From the NCBI GenBank assembly GCA_047638715.1, contig JBLIMK010000001.1, positions 45,939 to 109,938 of the forward strand: DNA of 64,000 nucleotides, written 5' to 3'. Position numbers and translations under genes: made by a program. Shown here piece after piece: positions 8,526 to 17,544 of the stretch. The first letter of the stretch is position 1. The number at the start of each line of letters is the position of its first letter. The stretch comes from SHLQ01 sp047638715 (GTDB lineage: Bacteria; Actinomycetota; Acidimicrobiia; Acidimicrobiales; SHLQ01). The notes under the pieces were generated by a model. It saw only the letters and a program-made list of their open reading frames with translations, did not search any database and was not told where the DNA came from.

Positions 8526-9128
8526 ATGTCACCGGTTGTCGATGCGCTCGTGTTCGTCGGTGGTGAAAGCCGCCGAATGGGTAGCGACAAGGCCCGGCTG
8601 CAGTTCGCTGATGGCCCACTTCTCGCGAGGGTTGTTCGTGCTGTTTCACATTTTGACTCGGTCACCCTCGTCGGGGGCCGACCAGACCTGATCGAACTTG
8701 GGACGAGCGAGCTGTCCAGCTCCCAGCTCAGTCTGGGTCACGTCGCCGATCGGTTTCCTGGTGAAGGCCCGCTCGGCGCGATGATTTCGGGAATGAGCGC
8801 ATTGTCGGGTGATGTGGTTCTTGCGGTTGCGTGCGACCTCCCAGAATTGTCGCGTAGCTACGTCGATCTTCTCGTCGCACAACGAGCTCTGTCGGACGCT
8901 GATCTCTGCGTGCCGTTGATCGGCGGAATTCGACAGTGGCATTGTGCTGTTTGGCATCGTCGAACCGCCGAGCACCTGACCCGGGCTTTTGATGACGGCG
9001 AGCGTTCGGTCTTCCGCGCTGCACGGGGGCTCACCGAAGTTACATCCACTACCGAACGCGTTTCGGTGCTGCGCGATTTGGACTCTCCAGAGGACGTTCA
9101 ACGCTTTCTAGACAGCCATGCGCCCTAG
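8526..9128 (+). CDS. mobA: Molybdenum cofactor guanylyltransferase MobA-like
   Basis: 200 residues from the ATG at 8526. The nucleotidyltransferase signature FVGGESRRMGSDKARL is at residues 9-24, then ADRFPGEGPLGAM and VLAVACDLPELS (metal-binding Asp), matching the MobA order. MobA attaches GMP to molybdopterin to form the MGD cofactor; MobA-like paralogues can transfer other nucleotides. No other molybdopterin gene is in the window, so the substrate is inferred from sequence only. The gene follows DUF3151 after 5 bases. Confidence 0.8.
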   Translation: MSPVVDALVFVGGESRRMGSDKARLQFADGPLLARVVRAVSHFDSVTLVGGRPDLIELGTSELSSSQLSLGHVADRFPGEGPLGAMISGMSALSGDVVLAVACDLPELSRSYVDLLVAQRALSDADLCVPLIGGIRQWHCAVWHRRTAEHLTRAFDDGERSVFRAARGLTEVTSTTERVSVLRDLDSPEDVQRFLDSHAP

Positions 9129-9172
9129 TGCGTGCGACCCGCGCCGAATGCGCTCGAATCTACCGACTCGTA

Positions 9173-9178
9173 TACGAT
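9173..9178 (+). promoter_or_regulatory. Leaderless -10 element for the rhodanese/rnd pair
   Basis: TACGAT ends exactly 6 bases before the GTG at 9185, favouring that start over the upstream GTG at 9128 that overlaps mobA. Confidence 0.5.
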
Positions 9179-9184
9179 CGGCAC

Positions 9185-9511
9185 GTGTCAATTCCAGAAG
9201 TAGACGTCGGCCATTTAGCCGAGCTGTTGCAAAGTGATCAGCCGGTTTCACTCATCGACGTTCGGGAGCCAAACGAGTACGAAGCAGCACACGTGCCGGG
9301 CGCCGTTCTTATCCCTCTCGGCGAGATTGCTGCACGTGCCGATGAACTACCCGCCGGCCCCATTCACGTCATCTGCGGCTCAGGAATGCGTTCGATGAAA
9401 GCATGCGAAGCGTTGGCTCCAATGGGTCACGACGTCAGCAATGTCGAAGATGGCACCGGTGGCTGGATCCAAGCCGGTTATTCAACGATCGCCGGGGGAT
9501 CGCCGGAGTGA
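9185..9511 (+). CDS. Single-domain rhodanese
   Basis: 108 residues from the GTG at 9185. One rhodanese domain: SLIDVREPNEYEAAHVPGAV and the active-site loop VICGSGMRSMKA with the catalytic Cys, ending in GGWIQAGYS. Such proteins transfer or carry sulfane sulfur. An in-frame GTG at 9128 would add 19 residues that do not belong to the domain. It overlaps rnd by GTGA, so the two are co-translated. A donor role for the TtuA/TtuB thiolation genes at 33813-35014 is conceivable but unsupported by position. Confidence 0.85.
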   Translation: MSIPEVDVGHLAELLQSDQPVSLIDVREPNEYEAAHVPGAVLIPLGEIAARADELPAGPIHVICGSGMRSMKACEALAPMGHDVSNVEDGTGGWIQAGYSTIAGGSPE

Positions 9512-10689
9512 GCGACTCGGGCTACTCGGTGATCGAGACCGATCGCGAGTTCCGTGCCTTTATCGACCGCACGCTTGGCGTCGAACATTATGCGATCGAC
9601 ACCGAGTTTCATCGTGAACGCTCATACTTCCCCAAGGTTGCGCTGATCCAGATCAACAACGGGACCGAGATAGCGCTCATCGATCCGCTTGCGGTCAAGC
9701 CAGAGCCATTGGCCGAGCTGCTCGAGTCCGATTCGATAGCGGTGCTCCACGCGGCGAGCCAAGATCTCGAAGTCTTTCAACACTGGGCCGGCACGTTGCC
9801 GAAGAGAATCTTCGATACGCAGCTCGCTGCTGGATTCACTGGTCTGTCGACGCCTTCGCTCGCTGCGCTTCATGATCGGGTATTGCATATTTCGCTGCCC
9901 AAGACCTCTCGACTCACCGACTGGCTTGCCCGTCCGCTCACCGAAGACCAACTCGACTATGCGGCGAGCGATGTGGAGCACCTGCTCGAGCTTCGTAGCC
10001 GAATCGTTGCCGAACTTGTCGAACGGGGCCGCTTAACCTGGGCCGAGGACGAGTTCGAGGAGCTACGGACGGTGCACCGTGGGCGCCGCGATCCCGAAGA
10101 TGCCTGGCGACGGATAAAGGCGGTGCGCCAGCTCAAGGGCGGTTCGCTTGGCGCCGCCCGAGCACTCGCGAGCTGGCGGGAGAACAAGGCAGCCGATCTC
10201 GATCAGCCCGTCCGATTCATACTGTCGGATCTCGCTCTGGTCGGAATTGCACAACGACGCCCCCAGAACGCAGATCAGCTACGCAGTGTTCGTGGCGTGG
10301 ACGATCGTTTGGCACGGGGAGATGGCGGAGAGACCATCCTTCGACTGGTCGCCGAAGGAGAGGAGTTTCCGCCTCCTCCCAGGACCGGCGCTCCCAAACG
10401 TGAGCCGCGTCCAGATCTTCGCCCTGCCGTCGCACTCGTCGCGGCATGGGTCGCGCAGCTATCTCGTGAGCTCGACATCGATTCGGCGCTATTGGGAACT
10501 CGTGCGGATATCGAGGCGTTGGTTCGCGGCGACGATGACGCTCGTTTGAGCATCGGTTGGCGAGCCGAACTCGCTGGCGAGCCGATTCGTCGACTCATGA
10601 GCGGTGAAGCGGCGCTCGCCTTCGATGGCGATGGGGGACTGGTCCTCGAGGAGCGATCTCGAGTGCCTGTTCCACGCCCGGGCATCTAA
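9508..10689 (+). CDS. rnd: Ribonuclease D
   Basis: 393 residues from the GTG at 9508. The DEDDy 3'-5' exonuclease core is visible: AIDTEFHRERSYFP (Exo I), IFDTQLAAG (Exo II) and DYAASDVEHLLEL (Exo III with the Tyr). Next comes an HRDC-type helical region around WRRIKAVRQLKGGSLG, then a second helical C-terminal part. RNase D trims 3' ends of tRNA precursors and other small RNAs. The 4-base overlap with the rhodanese gene implies a shared message. Confidence 0.9.
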   Translation: MSDSGYSVIETDREFRAFIDRTLGVEHYAIDTEFHRERSYFPKVALIQINNGTEIALIDPLAVKPEPLAELLESDSIAVLHAASQDLEVFQHWAGTLPKRIFDTQLAAGFTGLSTPSLAALHDRVLHISLPKTSRLTDWLARPLTEDQLDYAASDVEHLLELRSRIVAELVERGRLTWAEDEFEELRTVHRGRRDPEDAWRRIKAVRQLKGGSLGAARALASWRENKAADLDQPVRFILSDLALVGIAQRRPQNADQLRSVRGVDDRLARGDGGETILRLVAEGEEFPPPPRTGAPKREPRPDLRPAVALVAAWVAQLSRELDIDSALLGTRADIEALVRGDDDARLSIGWRAELAGEPIRRLMSGEAALAFDGDGGLVLEERSRVPVPRPGI

Positions 10690-10798
10690 CGTCGTTTCTT
10701 ACGAGGTTTTTGACCCATATCAGTACCGCCCTGTACGTGATGGTGGTTGCCGACCGCTACCATTAGTCGCTATTGCTGTCTCTCAGGGAGGTCCTGTC

Positions 10799-11065
10799 AT
10801 GAAAAAGGGTCGCCATCGTCGGTTTGAAGAAGCTCGTGCGCTGAAACGTTCGCATGAAGTTGATCTGCACGATTTGTTTGACAGCATTTCCGATTCGGAT
10901 GAGGGCGAACACAAGCCCGAACACGATGCCTGGGCCGACCTTGCCGAGGAGTGGGATTCGTCCAATACCGACGATGATGCAACGACGACTCCAGCGTCCA
11001 AAGACCGTAACGCGGCATCCGAACTCGGTGACGAAGCTGGGTTGGAAGAAGACGCGGCGAGCTGA
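10799..11065 (+). CDS. Small acidic protein, function unknown
   Basis: 88 residues from the ATG at 10799, which follows a GGGAGG ribosome site. The N-terminus is basic (MKKGRHRRFEEARALKRS); the rest is strongly acidic with Asp/Glu runs and no hydrophobic core, so it is probably disordered. TACCAT at 10758-10763 could be its -10 box, leaving a leader of about 30 bases. No family recognised. Confidence 0.5.
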   Translation: MKKGRHRRFEEARALKRSHEVDLHDLFDSISDSDEGEHKPEHDAWADLAEEWDSSNTDDDATTTPASKDRNAASELGDEAGLEEDAAS

Positions 11066-11070
11066 CTCAG

Positions 11071-11832
11071 CTAACGCCGAGTCGGCATCGGAAGTGCGAC
11101 GACGCTCCCTTGACCTTCGACATGTGCAATGAGCGCGTCTGCGATGAGTTCGCCTGCGAGAGCCGCGATTTCTGCGCGTAGGTAGATCGCGACACTCGAG
11201 CTGCCCGAATATGCCTCGGGTGCTTCAGCGCACCACCAACCGAGGTCTTGGCCAGCCTCGCCCCAATCGGCGCGTGTCCATTGGCGCACGATGTGGGTCG
11301 ACTGATCGTTGTCGTCGAGGTGGTGTTCTACCCGTATGGGTAACTGCCAGCAGACTTCAGGCTTCCATTCGAGGGGGTCGAGCTCGGCATTGACCGCAGC
11401 AAAGTGAAGGGCGCAGCCCGGTCCGGTCGAGAACCCCGACCGATTCTGAAACACGCAAGCGCCATCGACCACATTGGTTACCCGGTCGCCGTCGTCGTCG
11501 AGCATCGTCAGCGCGTCGGTAAGTTGGCCAACGTCCGCCGGGCCGTCGAGCTCGGGCCGTTCGGTGTGATATTGCCACACGCTCGGTGGGAGGACGGCCG
11601 CTACTTCCATTACTCGCTGGAGGTCGGCCTCGTCAGCGAAATGGGCGCCGTAACTGCAGCATCCACGGTGTCCGTCGACGTCGGGTTCGAACTCGATGCC
11701 GGCGCACCCTGATCCAAAGATGCAGTTCCAGTTCGATCGAAAATAGGAAAGGTCAAAGAGCCAGGTCTCGTCATTGGCGTCGGCGAAAGACACCCATTCG
11801 GTCCCAGCGGCTGCAATCGGCGTTTGTGTCAC
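11071..11832 (-). CDS. Cysteine-rich conserved protein, function unknown
   Basis: 253 residues from the GTG at 11832. It has clustered cysteines: CIFGSGCAGIEF, GCCSYGAHF and later CVFQNR with GPGCALH, then CWQLP and WWCAEAP. The CC pair followed by spaced cysteines recalls YkgJ/DUF3109-type metal-binding proteins, but the match is only by eye. The pattern suggests a zinc or Fe-S site. The gene has its own leaderless promoter overlapping that of the divergent gene at 11857. No signal peptide, so probably cytoplasmic. Confidence 0.7.
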   Translation of the reverse strand: MTQTPIAAAGTEWVSFADANDETWLFDLSYFRSNWNCIFGSGCAGIEFEPDVDGHRGCCSYGAHFADEADLQRVMEVAAVLPPSVWQYHTERPELDGPADVGQLTDALTMLDDDGDRVTNVVDGACVFQNRSGFSTGPGCALHFAAVNAELDPLEWKPEVCWQLPIRVEHHLDDNDQSTHIVRQWTRADWGEAGQDLGWWCAEAPEAYSGSSSVAIYLRAEIAALAGELIADALIAHVEGQGSVVALPMPTRR

Positions 11833-11838
11833 TGTCCG

Positions 11839-11848
11839 ATACTACGAT
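11839..11848. promoter_or_regulatory. Overlapping divergent -10 elements
   Basis: Minus-strand TAGTAT (11839-11844) is 6 bases before the GTG at 11832. Plus-strand TACGAT (11843-11848) is 8 bases before the ATG at 11857. The two hexamers share two base pairs. Confidence 0.5.
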
Positions 11849-11856
11849 CTGCTCTC

Positions 11857-12057
11857 ATGACTGGAACGTACGACGACTTGATAGAACGCTTGGAATCGAT
11901 TGGCGAGGAGCTTGCCGACCGCGGCATCGAACGCCTGCGCTCATCAATCGATGGACAGGTCGAGAACTATGGCGATGAGGAACGGCGCATCGGCAAGGCA
12001 CGACGAGCGGTCGAAAAGGCCGTTCACGAGCTGCGCGGCCCCGTCGAACACTATTGA
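11857..12057 (+). CDS. Small helical protein, function unknown
   Basis: 66 residues from the ATG at 11857. It is almost entirely charged and helix-forming (ERLESIGEELADRGIERLR, then RRIGKARRAVEKAVHELR), suggesting a short coiled coil or helical hairpin. The start is supported by TACGAT 8 bases upstream. It ends 9 bases before the 3' end of the convergent LOG-family gene. No family recognised. Confidence 0.6.
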   Translation: MTGTYDDLIERLESIGEELADRGIERLRSSIDGQVENYGDEERRIGKARRAVEKAVHELRGPVEHY

Positions 12058-12065
12058 TCTTTGTG

Positions 12066-13112
12066 TCAGCGAGTCGGCGTAGCGTCATTGAGCGCGTCGA
12101 TCATCATCCGAAGGCGTGCATTTCCGTGGCGATCGAACCGAAAGGCGATCCGATGGAGTTCGAGGTTGTCGTCATCTCTGACCTCGGCATTGGTTGGCTC
12201 GATACGTTCGATCTCACCCGACTCGATGATGTCGCCGAACTCACTTGTTAACGTCGCGAGCTCGTCGTCGTCGACCTCTCGCTTTAGACGTAAGACAAGA
12301 CGTTGCCCCACCGCACGTGAGCTGTGGAACGTGCGGTAGAAGCGAGTCATCTCGTCCGCTGCCTCTTCGACCGAGTTCGTGATGATGAACAGATTCATGT
12401 CGGCCTCGGAGATGAGCCCCTCGCCGAGCAATTCGGCGACAACGAAATCGCGCCATCTCTCCCAGTACGTTGAGCCGTGCGGGTCGAGGAGAACGACCGG
12501 AGCAAGAGTCGACTTACCCGTTTGCATCAGCGTCAGCAGCTCGAACGCCTCATCCATCGTGCCGAAACCGCCTGGAAGCATCGCGTATCCGGCTGACTCC
12601 TTCATGAAGGTAACTTTCCGGGTGAAGAAGTAGCGAAAGTTGATGAGCTTGGGATCGTCGGCGATGAACTCGTTCGCTGAGGCTTCGAATGGCAACACGA
12701 TGTTGATGCCGAATGAGTTCTCTGCGCCGGCTCCTTCCAGTCCAGCGGCCATGATTCCGGGTCCAGCCCCGGTCATGACCATCCAGTCCCTGGCCGCCAT
12801 CGCGGCTCCGAGACGCTTCGCACATTCGTAGGCAGGATCGTCAGGTTTGATCCGGGCCGAACCAAAGATCGTGCACTTTGGAATGTCTCGATATGGAGCG
12901 AACACGTGGAACGAATAGCGCAGCTCTTTTAGTGCGGCATTGACCAGCTTTAGATCGGCTCGTTCGACATCTTCGAGGCTCAACCGGAGCGCGGTCACGA
13001 CCAACTCAAACGTCAGATCGGTGTTCTCGACGAGCTTCGCGTCGTCGATCAGCCGCTCGATGTCTTGGTCGAGTTTGGTTTTGCCGGTGCGGTACCGCGG
13101 AAGGTTGTTCAC
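12066..13112 (-). CDS. LOG-family Rossmann nucleotide-binding protein
   Basis: 348 residues from the GTG at 13112. The LOG motif PGGFGTMDEAFELL is present, preceded by FGSARIKPDDP and MTGAGPGIM, as in TIGR00730 proteins. LOG proteins cleave ribose 5-phosphate from nucleoside monophosphates; plant members activate cytokinins. This one is longer than the usual 190-250 residues, with about 70 extra N-terminal and 80 extra C-terminal residues, so its substrate may differ. The start is supported by minus-strand TACCAT (13120-13125), 7 bases upstream. Confidence 0.85.
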   Translation of the reverse strand: MNNLPRYRTGKTKLDQDIERLIDDAKLVENTDLTFELVVTALRLSLEDVERADLKLVNAALKELRYSFHVFAPYRDIPKCTIFGSARIKPDDPAYECAKRLGAAMAARDWMVMTGAGPGIMAAGLEGAGAENSFGINIVLPFEASANEFIADDPKLINFRYFFTRKVTFMKESAGYAMLPGGFGTMDEAFELLTLMQTGKSTLAPVVLLDPHGSTYWERWRDFVVAELLGEGLISEADMNLFIITNSVEEAADEMTRFYRTFHSSRAVGQRLVLRLKREVDDDELATLTSEFGDIIESGEIERIEPTNAEVRDDDNLELHRIAFRFDRHGNARLRMMIDALNDATPTR

Positions 13113-13119
13113 GACACCG

Positions 13120-13125
13120 ATGGTA
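13120..13125 (-). promoter_or_regulatory. Leaderless -10 element for the LOG-family gene
   Basis: Minus-strand TACCAT ends 7 bases before the GTG at 13112. Confidence 0.45.
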
Positions 13126-13142
13126 GTTGGGCCGTGGAACCG

Positions 13143-14630
13143 CTACTCGTTGGTTGGGAACCCGAGGTCGACTCGGCTACTGGACGGGTTCGGCCAACGA
13201 GAGGTGATCACCTTGGCTTTGGTGTAGAACTTCACACCTTCTGGGCCATACATCGTCGTGTCGCCAAAGAGCGAGTCCTTCCAACCACCGAAGGAATGGA
13301 AGCCCACCGGCACCGGAATAGGAACGTTGATTCCCACCATTCCAGCATCCGCGTCTTCTTGGAACCTGCGAGCAGCGCCACCGTTCTGGGTGTAGATCGC
13401 TGCACCGTTGCCCCATGGGTTGTTCTTGATCAGGTCGACGCCGTCCTGATAGGTATTCACGCGAACGACCGACAGTACCGGACCAAAGATTTCGTCCTTG
13501 TAACAGTCCATCTCGGTCGTGACATCGTCGAGCAGCGTGACACCGATGAAGTTTCCGTCGCCTTCGAAGTTCTGTTCTCGGCCATCGACGACGACCGTCG
13601 CGCCCTGGTCAGCACCCGATCCAATGTAACCAGCGACACGATCGCGGGCTTCCTTGGTGATGAGCGGACCCATCTCCGAGTCGGGATTCATGCCGTCACC
13701 AATGACGAGCTTTTCCATTCGGACCTTGATCGCGTCAACGAGCGGATCGGCTACCGAACCAACCGCTGCGATGACCGAGATCGCCATGCACCGCTCGCCG
13801 GCGGAGCCATACGCCGCCGACACGGCAGCATCGGCTGCGTTGTCGATGTCTGCGTCTGGGAGCACGACCATATGGTTCTTTGCTCCGCCAAGGGCCTGAA
13901 AGCGTTTGTTGTTGGCGGTGGCTCGCTCGGCGACGTATTTCGCGATCGGAGTCGAGCCAACAAAGCTGGCTGCCTTGACGTCTGGATGATCGAGAAGGCG
14001 GTCGACCGCAACCTTGTCGCCCTGAACGACGTTGAGAACACCAGGAGGGAAGCCCGCTTCTTGAAAGAGTTCTGCAATGAACATCGGTGCGGACGGATCG
14101 CGCTCGGACGGCTTCAACACGAAGGTGTTTCCACAAGCGATCGCGTTGGGGATCATCCAGAGGGGAACCATGGCGGGGAAATTGAACGGGGTGATTCCGG
14201 CCACGACACCGAGCGGTTGTCGAACGGAGTAGACATCTACACCGGTCGAGGCTGACTCGCTATACGTACCTTTGAGCGTTTCGGCGATGCCGCACGCGTA
14301 TTCGATGTTCTCGAGGCCTCGTGCGACCTCGCCCATTGCATCGGAGAGAACCTTGCCATGTTCGGCGGTGAGTCGTTTGGCGATTTCCCCGGCGTTGGCT
14401 TCCACAAGATTTCGGAAGGAGTACATCAACTTCGTGCGACGGGCCAAGGAGACCTTGCCCCATGTTTCGAACGCAGCCTGGGCTGAGGCGACGGCAACGT
14501 CGACGTCTTCGATCGACGCCAATGAGAGCTCGCCGGTGGCCTCACCGGTCGCAGGGTTGTAGACGGCGGTAGTGCGGCCTGATGTGCCGGCGACGCTCGC
14601 TCCATCGATGAGGTGCTGGATGGTGTTCAT
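13143..14630 (-). CDS. mmsA: Methylmalonate-semialdehyde dehydrogenase (CoA-acylating)
   Basis: 495 residues, typical length. Visible: GITPFNFPAMVPLWM (MmsA-specific aldehyde dehydrogenase motif), FVGSTPIAKYV, ALGGAKNHMVVLPDAD and GSAGERCMA with catalytic Cys281. It oxidises methylmalonate or malonate semialdehyde to propionyl- or acetyl-CoA with NAD and CoA, in valine, beta-alanine, pyrimidine or inositol breakdown. A clear AGGAG precedes the ATG. It lies downstream of a class III aminotransferase gene, which would supply the semialdehyde by deaminating beta-alanine or 3-aminoisobutyrate (inference). Confidence 0.92.
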   Translation of the reverse strand: MNTIQHLIDGASVAGTSGRTTAVYNPATGEATGELSLASIEDVDVAVASAQAAFETWGKVSLARRTKLMYSFRNLVEANAGEIAKRLTAEHGKVLSDAMGEVARGLENIEYACGIAETLKGTYSESASTGVDVYSVRQPLGVVAGITPFNFPAMVPLWMIPNAIACGNTFVLKPSERDPSAPMFIAELFQEAGFPPGVLNVVQGDKVAVDRLLDHPDVKAASFVGSTPIAKYVAERATANNKRFQALGGAKNHMVVLPDADIDNAADAAVSAAYGSAGERCMAISVIAAVGSVADPLVDAIKVRMEKLVIGDGMNPDSEMGPLITKEARDRVAGYIGSGADQGATVVVDGREQNFEGDGNFIGVTLLDDVTTEMDCYKDEIFGPVLSVVRVNTYQDGVDLIKNNPWGNGAAIYTQNGGAARRFQEDADAGMVGINVPIPVPVGFHSFGGWKDSLFGDTTMYGPEGVKFYTKAKVITSRWPNPSSSRVDLGFPTNE

Positions 14631-14687
14631 GAAGGCTCCTGAGGAGTTGGGAGGTGTGGGTTCGTAGTTTGGGTGATTCCGCGATGT

Positions 14688-15986
14688 CTAGATCGCAGCA
14701 TCGACGGCATGGATTGCAGCGATGAGAGCGTCGATGCCTTCATCGAGTTCGGCTTCGGTGATCGAGAGCATTGGCGCCATCCGAATCACGTTGCCATACA
14801 GCCCGCCCTTACCGACGAGAAGGTTGCGATCTTTTGCTTCGTCGAGGAGCCGAGCCGCCGCCTGCGTGTTTGGTTCGATGCTACCGGGTTGCACGGTTTC
14901 GATCGCCTGCATGAGCCCTCTTCCGCGGAGCTCGGCGATCCATTCGATGTCATCGACCGCAGGGCCGAGGCGGCGTGCCAACCGCTCACCTCGGGCTTTC
15001 GCATTCGCCTGGAGGTTGTTGTCGAGCACATATTTGAGGGTCGCGCGCCCTGCGGCTATCGACAGCGGGTTTCCGCCGAACGTCGAAAAACTGAGAACCT
15101 TGATCGAATCCATGATCTCGGCCCGTGCGACGCAGCCGGCGAGTGCGACGCCATTTCCGACACCCTTGGCGAAGGTCAAGATGTCGGGAATGATGCCATG
15201 GGCTTGGTATCCCCAAAAGTGATCTCCAGTACGTCCCCAGCCGGTTTGAACCTCGTCGGAGATAAAGAGAATGTCACGATTCTTGAGTTCCTTATCGAAG
15301 GCCCCGAAGAAGCCATCAGGAGGTGTGGCGAATCCACCGACGCCCTGAATTGGCTCGGCGATAAGTGCCGCGACGTCGCCGGCGGTCCCCATATCGATCA
15401 TCTGGACTAGGTCGTCGACGCATGCGGTCGTGTAGGCATCATCGTCGAGCTGGCGGAAGGGGCTACGAAGGCGGTAGCCGCCCTGTATGAAGTTCACGTT
15501 GAGGCCCGACATGTTCGCGACAGACCACGAGCTCTGGGCGGTGATTGCCTGGGCGGTGTAGGACCGCCCGTGGTAACTGTTTCGCATGGCGAGAATCTCG
15601 TTCGAACCTCGATAGGCGCACGCCAACTGAATTGCGGTGTCGTTCGCTTCGCTCCCCGACGCGGTGAAGAACACGCGAGCGTCGGGAATGCCGGAGATCT
15701 CGGCGACCTCTTCGGCGAACGAGATCATTGGCTCGGACAAGTACAAGGTCGACGTATGCATGACCTTGGCAGCTTGTTCCTGGACTGCTTGGACAACCTC
15801 GGGAACCGAATGGCCGATCATGGTGGTCAGGACGCCGCCGAACCAATCGAGGTATTTGTTGCCCTCGAGATCCCAAACGTAGCTGCCCTCGCCGCGGTCG
15901 ATCGAGATCGGTTCGGCGTGGAGCGGCGCAACAAAGGAGGGCAGGGTCGCCTTGTATCGAGCGAGTAGTTCGGGGGTGGTGGTCAT
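14688..15986 (-). CDS. Class III omega-aminotransferase
   Basis: 432 residues from the ATG at 15986 (CTGGGAG upstream); an in-frame ATG at 16031 would add 15 residues that fit poorly. Features: SEANDTAIQLACAYRG for phosphate binding, ISDEVQTGWGRTG (PLP-contacting Asp), DILTFAKGVGNG with the PLP Lys, and FSTFGGNPLSIAAG. Next to mmsA, the likely substrates are beta-alanine or 3-aminoisobutyrate, giving a semialdehyde for MmsA. Family members acting on 4-aminobutyrate or taurine cannot be excluded. It is transcribed away from a MocR regulator. Confidence 0.88.
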   Translation of the reverse strand: MTTTPELLARYKATLPSFVAPLHAEPISIDRGEGSYVWDLEGNKYLDWFGGVLTTMIGHSVPEVVQAVQEQAAKVMHTSTLYLSEPMISFAEEVAEISGIPDARVFFTASGSEANDTAIQLACAYRGSNEILAMRNSYHGRSYTAQAITAQSSWSVANMSGLNVNFIQGGYRLRSPFRQLDDDAYTTACVDDLVQMIDMGTAGDVAALIAEPIQGVGGFATPPDGFFGAFDKELKNRDILFISDEVQTGWGRTGDHFWGYQAHGIIPDILTFAKGVGNGVALAGCVARAEIMDSIKVLSFSTFGGNPLSIAAGRATLKYVLDNNLQANAKARGERLARRLGPAVDDIEWIAELRGRGLMQAIETVQPGSIEPNTQAAARLLDEAKDRNLLVGKGGLYGNVIRMAPMLSITEAELDEGIDALIAAIHAVDAAI

Positions 15987-16039
15987 CGAGTACTCCCAGA
16001 GTTTCTTGACGTTGTTGAAGTCGTGGTTCATTCTCTGTT

Positions 16040-16070
16040 ACACAAGGAGCTAACACAAGCACATGTTTGT
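16040..16070. promoter_or_regulatory. Candidate MocR operator (direct repeat plus imperfect palindrome)
   Basis: ACACAAG occurs at 16040-16046 and again at 16053-16059, 13 bases apart. ACAAGCACATGTTTGT (16055-16070) is an imperfect palindrome. All lie between the divergent aminotransferase and MocR genes; MocR proteins often bind direct repeats. Confidence 0.4.
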
Positions 16071-16094
16071 ACCAAACAAAAGAATTCTGAACCG

Positions 16095-17468
16095 ATGACC
16101 TCCTTGCCTCTCGATCGGCTCGATGACCGCTCTTCCAACGGCATCGCGCTTGCGATCGGCCGCTTGATTAGCACAGGAGAGCTGTCTTCGGGATCGCAGC
16201 TCCCGACCGTGAGGGCGGTCGCGTCACAACTCGGCGTGAGCCCGACGACGGTCAGCGAGTGTTGGCGAATTTTGCAAAGCCATGGAGCGATTGAAACCAA
16301 TGGCCGGCGTGGCACATTTGTGCGAGGAGTTCGCCAAGGCATGGCGCCCGGGCGTTACTGGCAAGTACCTGTCGATCCGGGCACCTTCGCGATCGATCTT
16401 TCGACCGGAACGCCAGACCCTGCCCTTCTTCCTCCGATCGGCCCGCTGCTGCATCAGGCACCAAAGAATCTTCCGGTGACGTCGTACCTCGATGCACCGG
16501 TGCTCGAGGATCTCGGCGCCCACTTGCGCAGTGGGTGGCCGTTCGAGCCGGAATTGCTCACGATCGTCGACGGCGCGCAGGACGCACTCGATCGTCTCGT
16601 GAATGCGCTGGTGAATGTCGGCGATGTTGTCCTCATCAATACCCCAGCCTTTCCGCCGGTACTCGACATGCTCGAACAGGCCGGGGCCCGGGTTGTGGGC
16701 GTGTCCATGGATGGCGAAGGCCTTGTTCCCGCAGCGCTTGAGGCTGCATGTGCATTGGAGCCGGTCGCATTGTTCCTCCAGCCGCGGGCGCATAACCCGA
16801 CGGGTATCACGATGTCGAATGCTCGCTGCGAAGCGCTGGCGTCAATCTTGGAGAACACGACGATGACGATCGTGGAGGACGATCATTCCGGAGATGTCAG
16901 TGGCGCGCCTCTTCATAGCTTGGGCGCCTATCTTCCCGACCAGGTCGTACACATTCGGAGCTTTTCGAAGTCGCATGGGCCCGATCTTCGCCTCGCTGCA
17001 CTTGGCGGTGCGGCGACGCCCATCGATTTGGTGGTTCGACGCCGACGGCTAGGACCTTCGTGGAGTAGTCGGTTGTTGCAACAACTACTCCTCCAGATGT
17101 TGACCGATCCAATAACGATCCAGGCGGTGGCTAAGGCTGACACGGAGTACTCCCGACGACGTGCACTCCTGGTCGGCGCTCTGGCCAAGCGAGATGTTCT
17201 CGTCGGGGGAACGTCGGGCATCAATCTGTGGGTGCCCGTCGACGATGAACAGGTCGCCCTCGTAGTTCTCGCCTCACACGGAATCGGCGCCGCGCCGGGC
17301 GCGCCATTCGCCGCTGGCTCGACCGTCGGCCCCACCGATTCCCTCCGTCAAAGCGTCCGAGAACAACAACACATCCGCATCAGCTTTGGTGCGATTTCCG
17401 AGGGCTTCGAGCAGCTCGCCGAAGCGATTGCAGTGGCAGCAACGGCGACCTCTAGTAGGGCTCGATAG
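16095..17468 (+). CDS. MocR-type GntR regulator with aminotransferase-like domain
   Basis: 457 residues from the ATG at 16095. The N-terminal winged helix (LISTGELSSGSQLPTVRAVA, then LGVSPTTVSECWRIL) is followed by a fold-type I aminotransferase-like domain with VEDDHSGDV and HIRSFSKSHGPDLR, where the Lys would bind PLP. MocR proteins usually sense PLP with an amine ligand and control the neighbouring catabolic operon, here the divergent aminotransferase-mmsA pair. The GntR part has the usual 70 residues. Confidence 0.9.
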   Translation: MTSLPLDRLDDRSSNGIALAIGRLISTGELSSGSQLPTVRAVASQLGVSPTTVSECWRILQSHGAIETNGRRGTFVRGVRQGMAPGRYWQVPVDPGTFAIDLSTGTPDPALLPPIGPLLHQAPKNLPVTSYLDAPVLEDLGAHLRSGWPFEPELLTIVDGAQDALDRLVNALVNVGDVVLINTPAFPPVLDMLEQAGARVVGVSMDGEGLVPAALEAACALEPVALFLQPRAHNPTGITMSNARCEALASILENTTMTIVEDDHSGDVSGAPLHSLGAYLPDQVVHIRSFSKSHGPDLRLAALGGAATPIDLVVRRRRLGPSWSSRLLQQLLLQMLTDPITIQAVAKADTEYSRRRALLVGALAKRDVLVGGTSGINLWVPVDDEQVALVVLASHGIGAAPGAPFAAGSTVGPTDSLRQSVREQQHIRISFGAISEGFEQLAEAIAVAATATSSRAR

Positions 17469-17544
17469 TCGCCAACGTGCGCCTCGACGCGCCTAGGTTG
17501 TGCCACTGGTCGCATCGATTGTGATGCAGCGAAAGGACTTCACG

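Noticed and set aside
13065..14255. Long open frame opposite mmsA
   Set aside because: Antisense shadow of a clear dehydrogenase gene; rich in Arg, Asp and His from the complementary codons, with no family motif.
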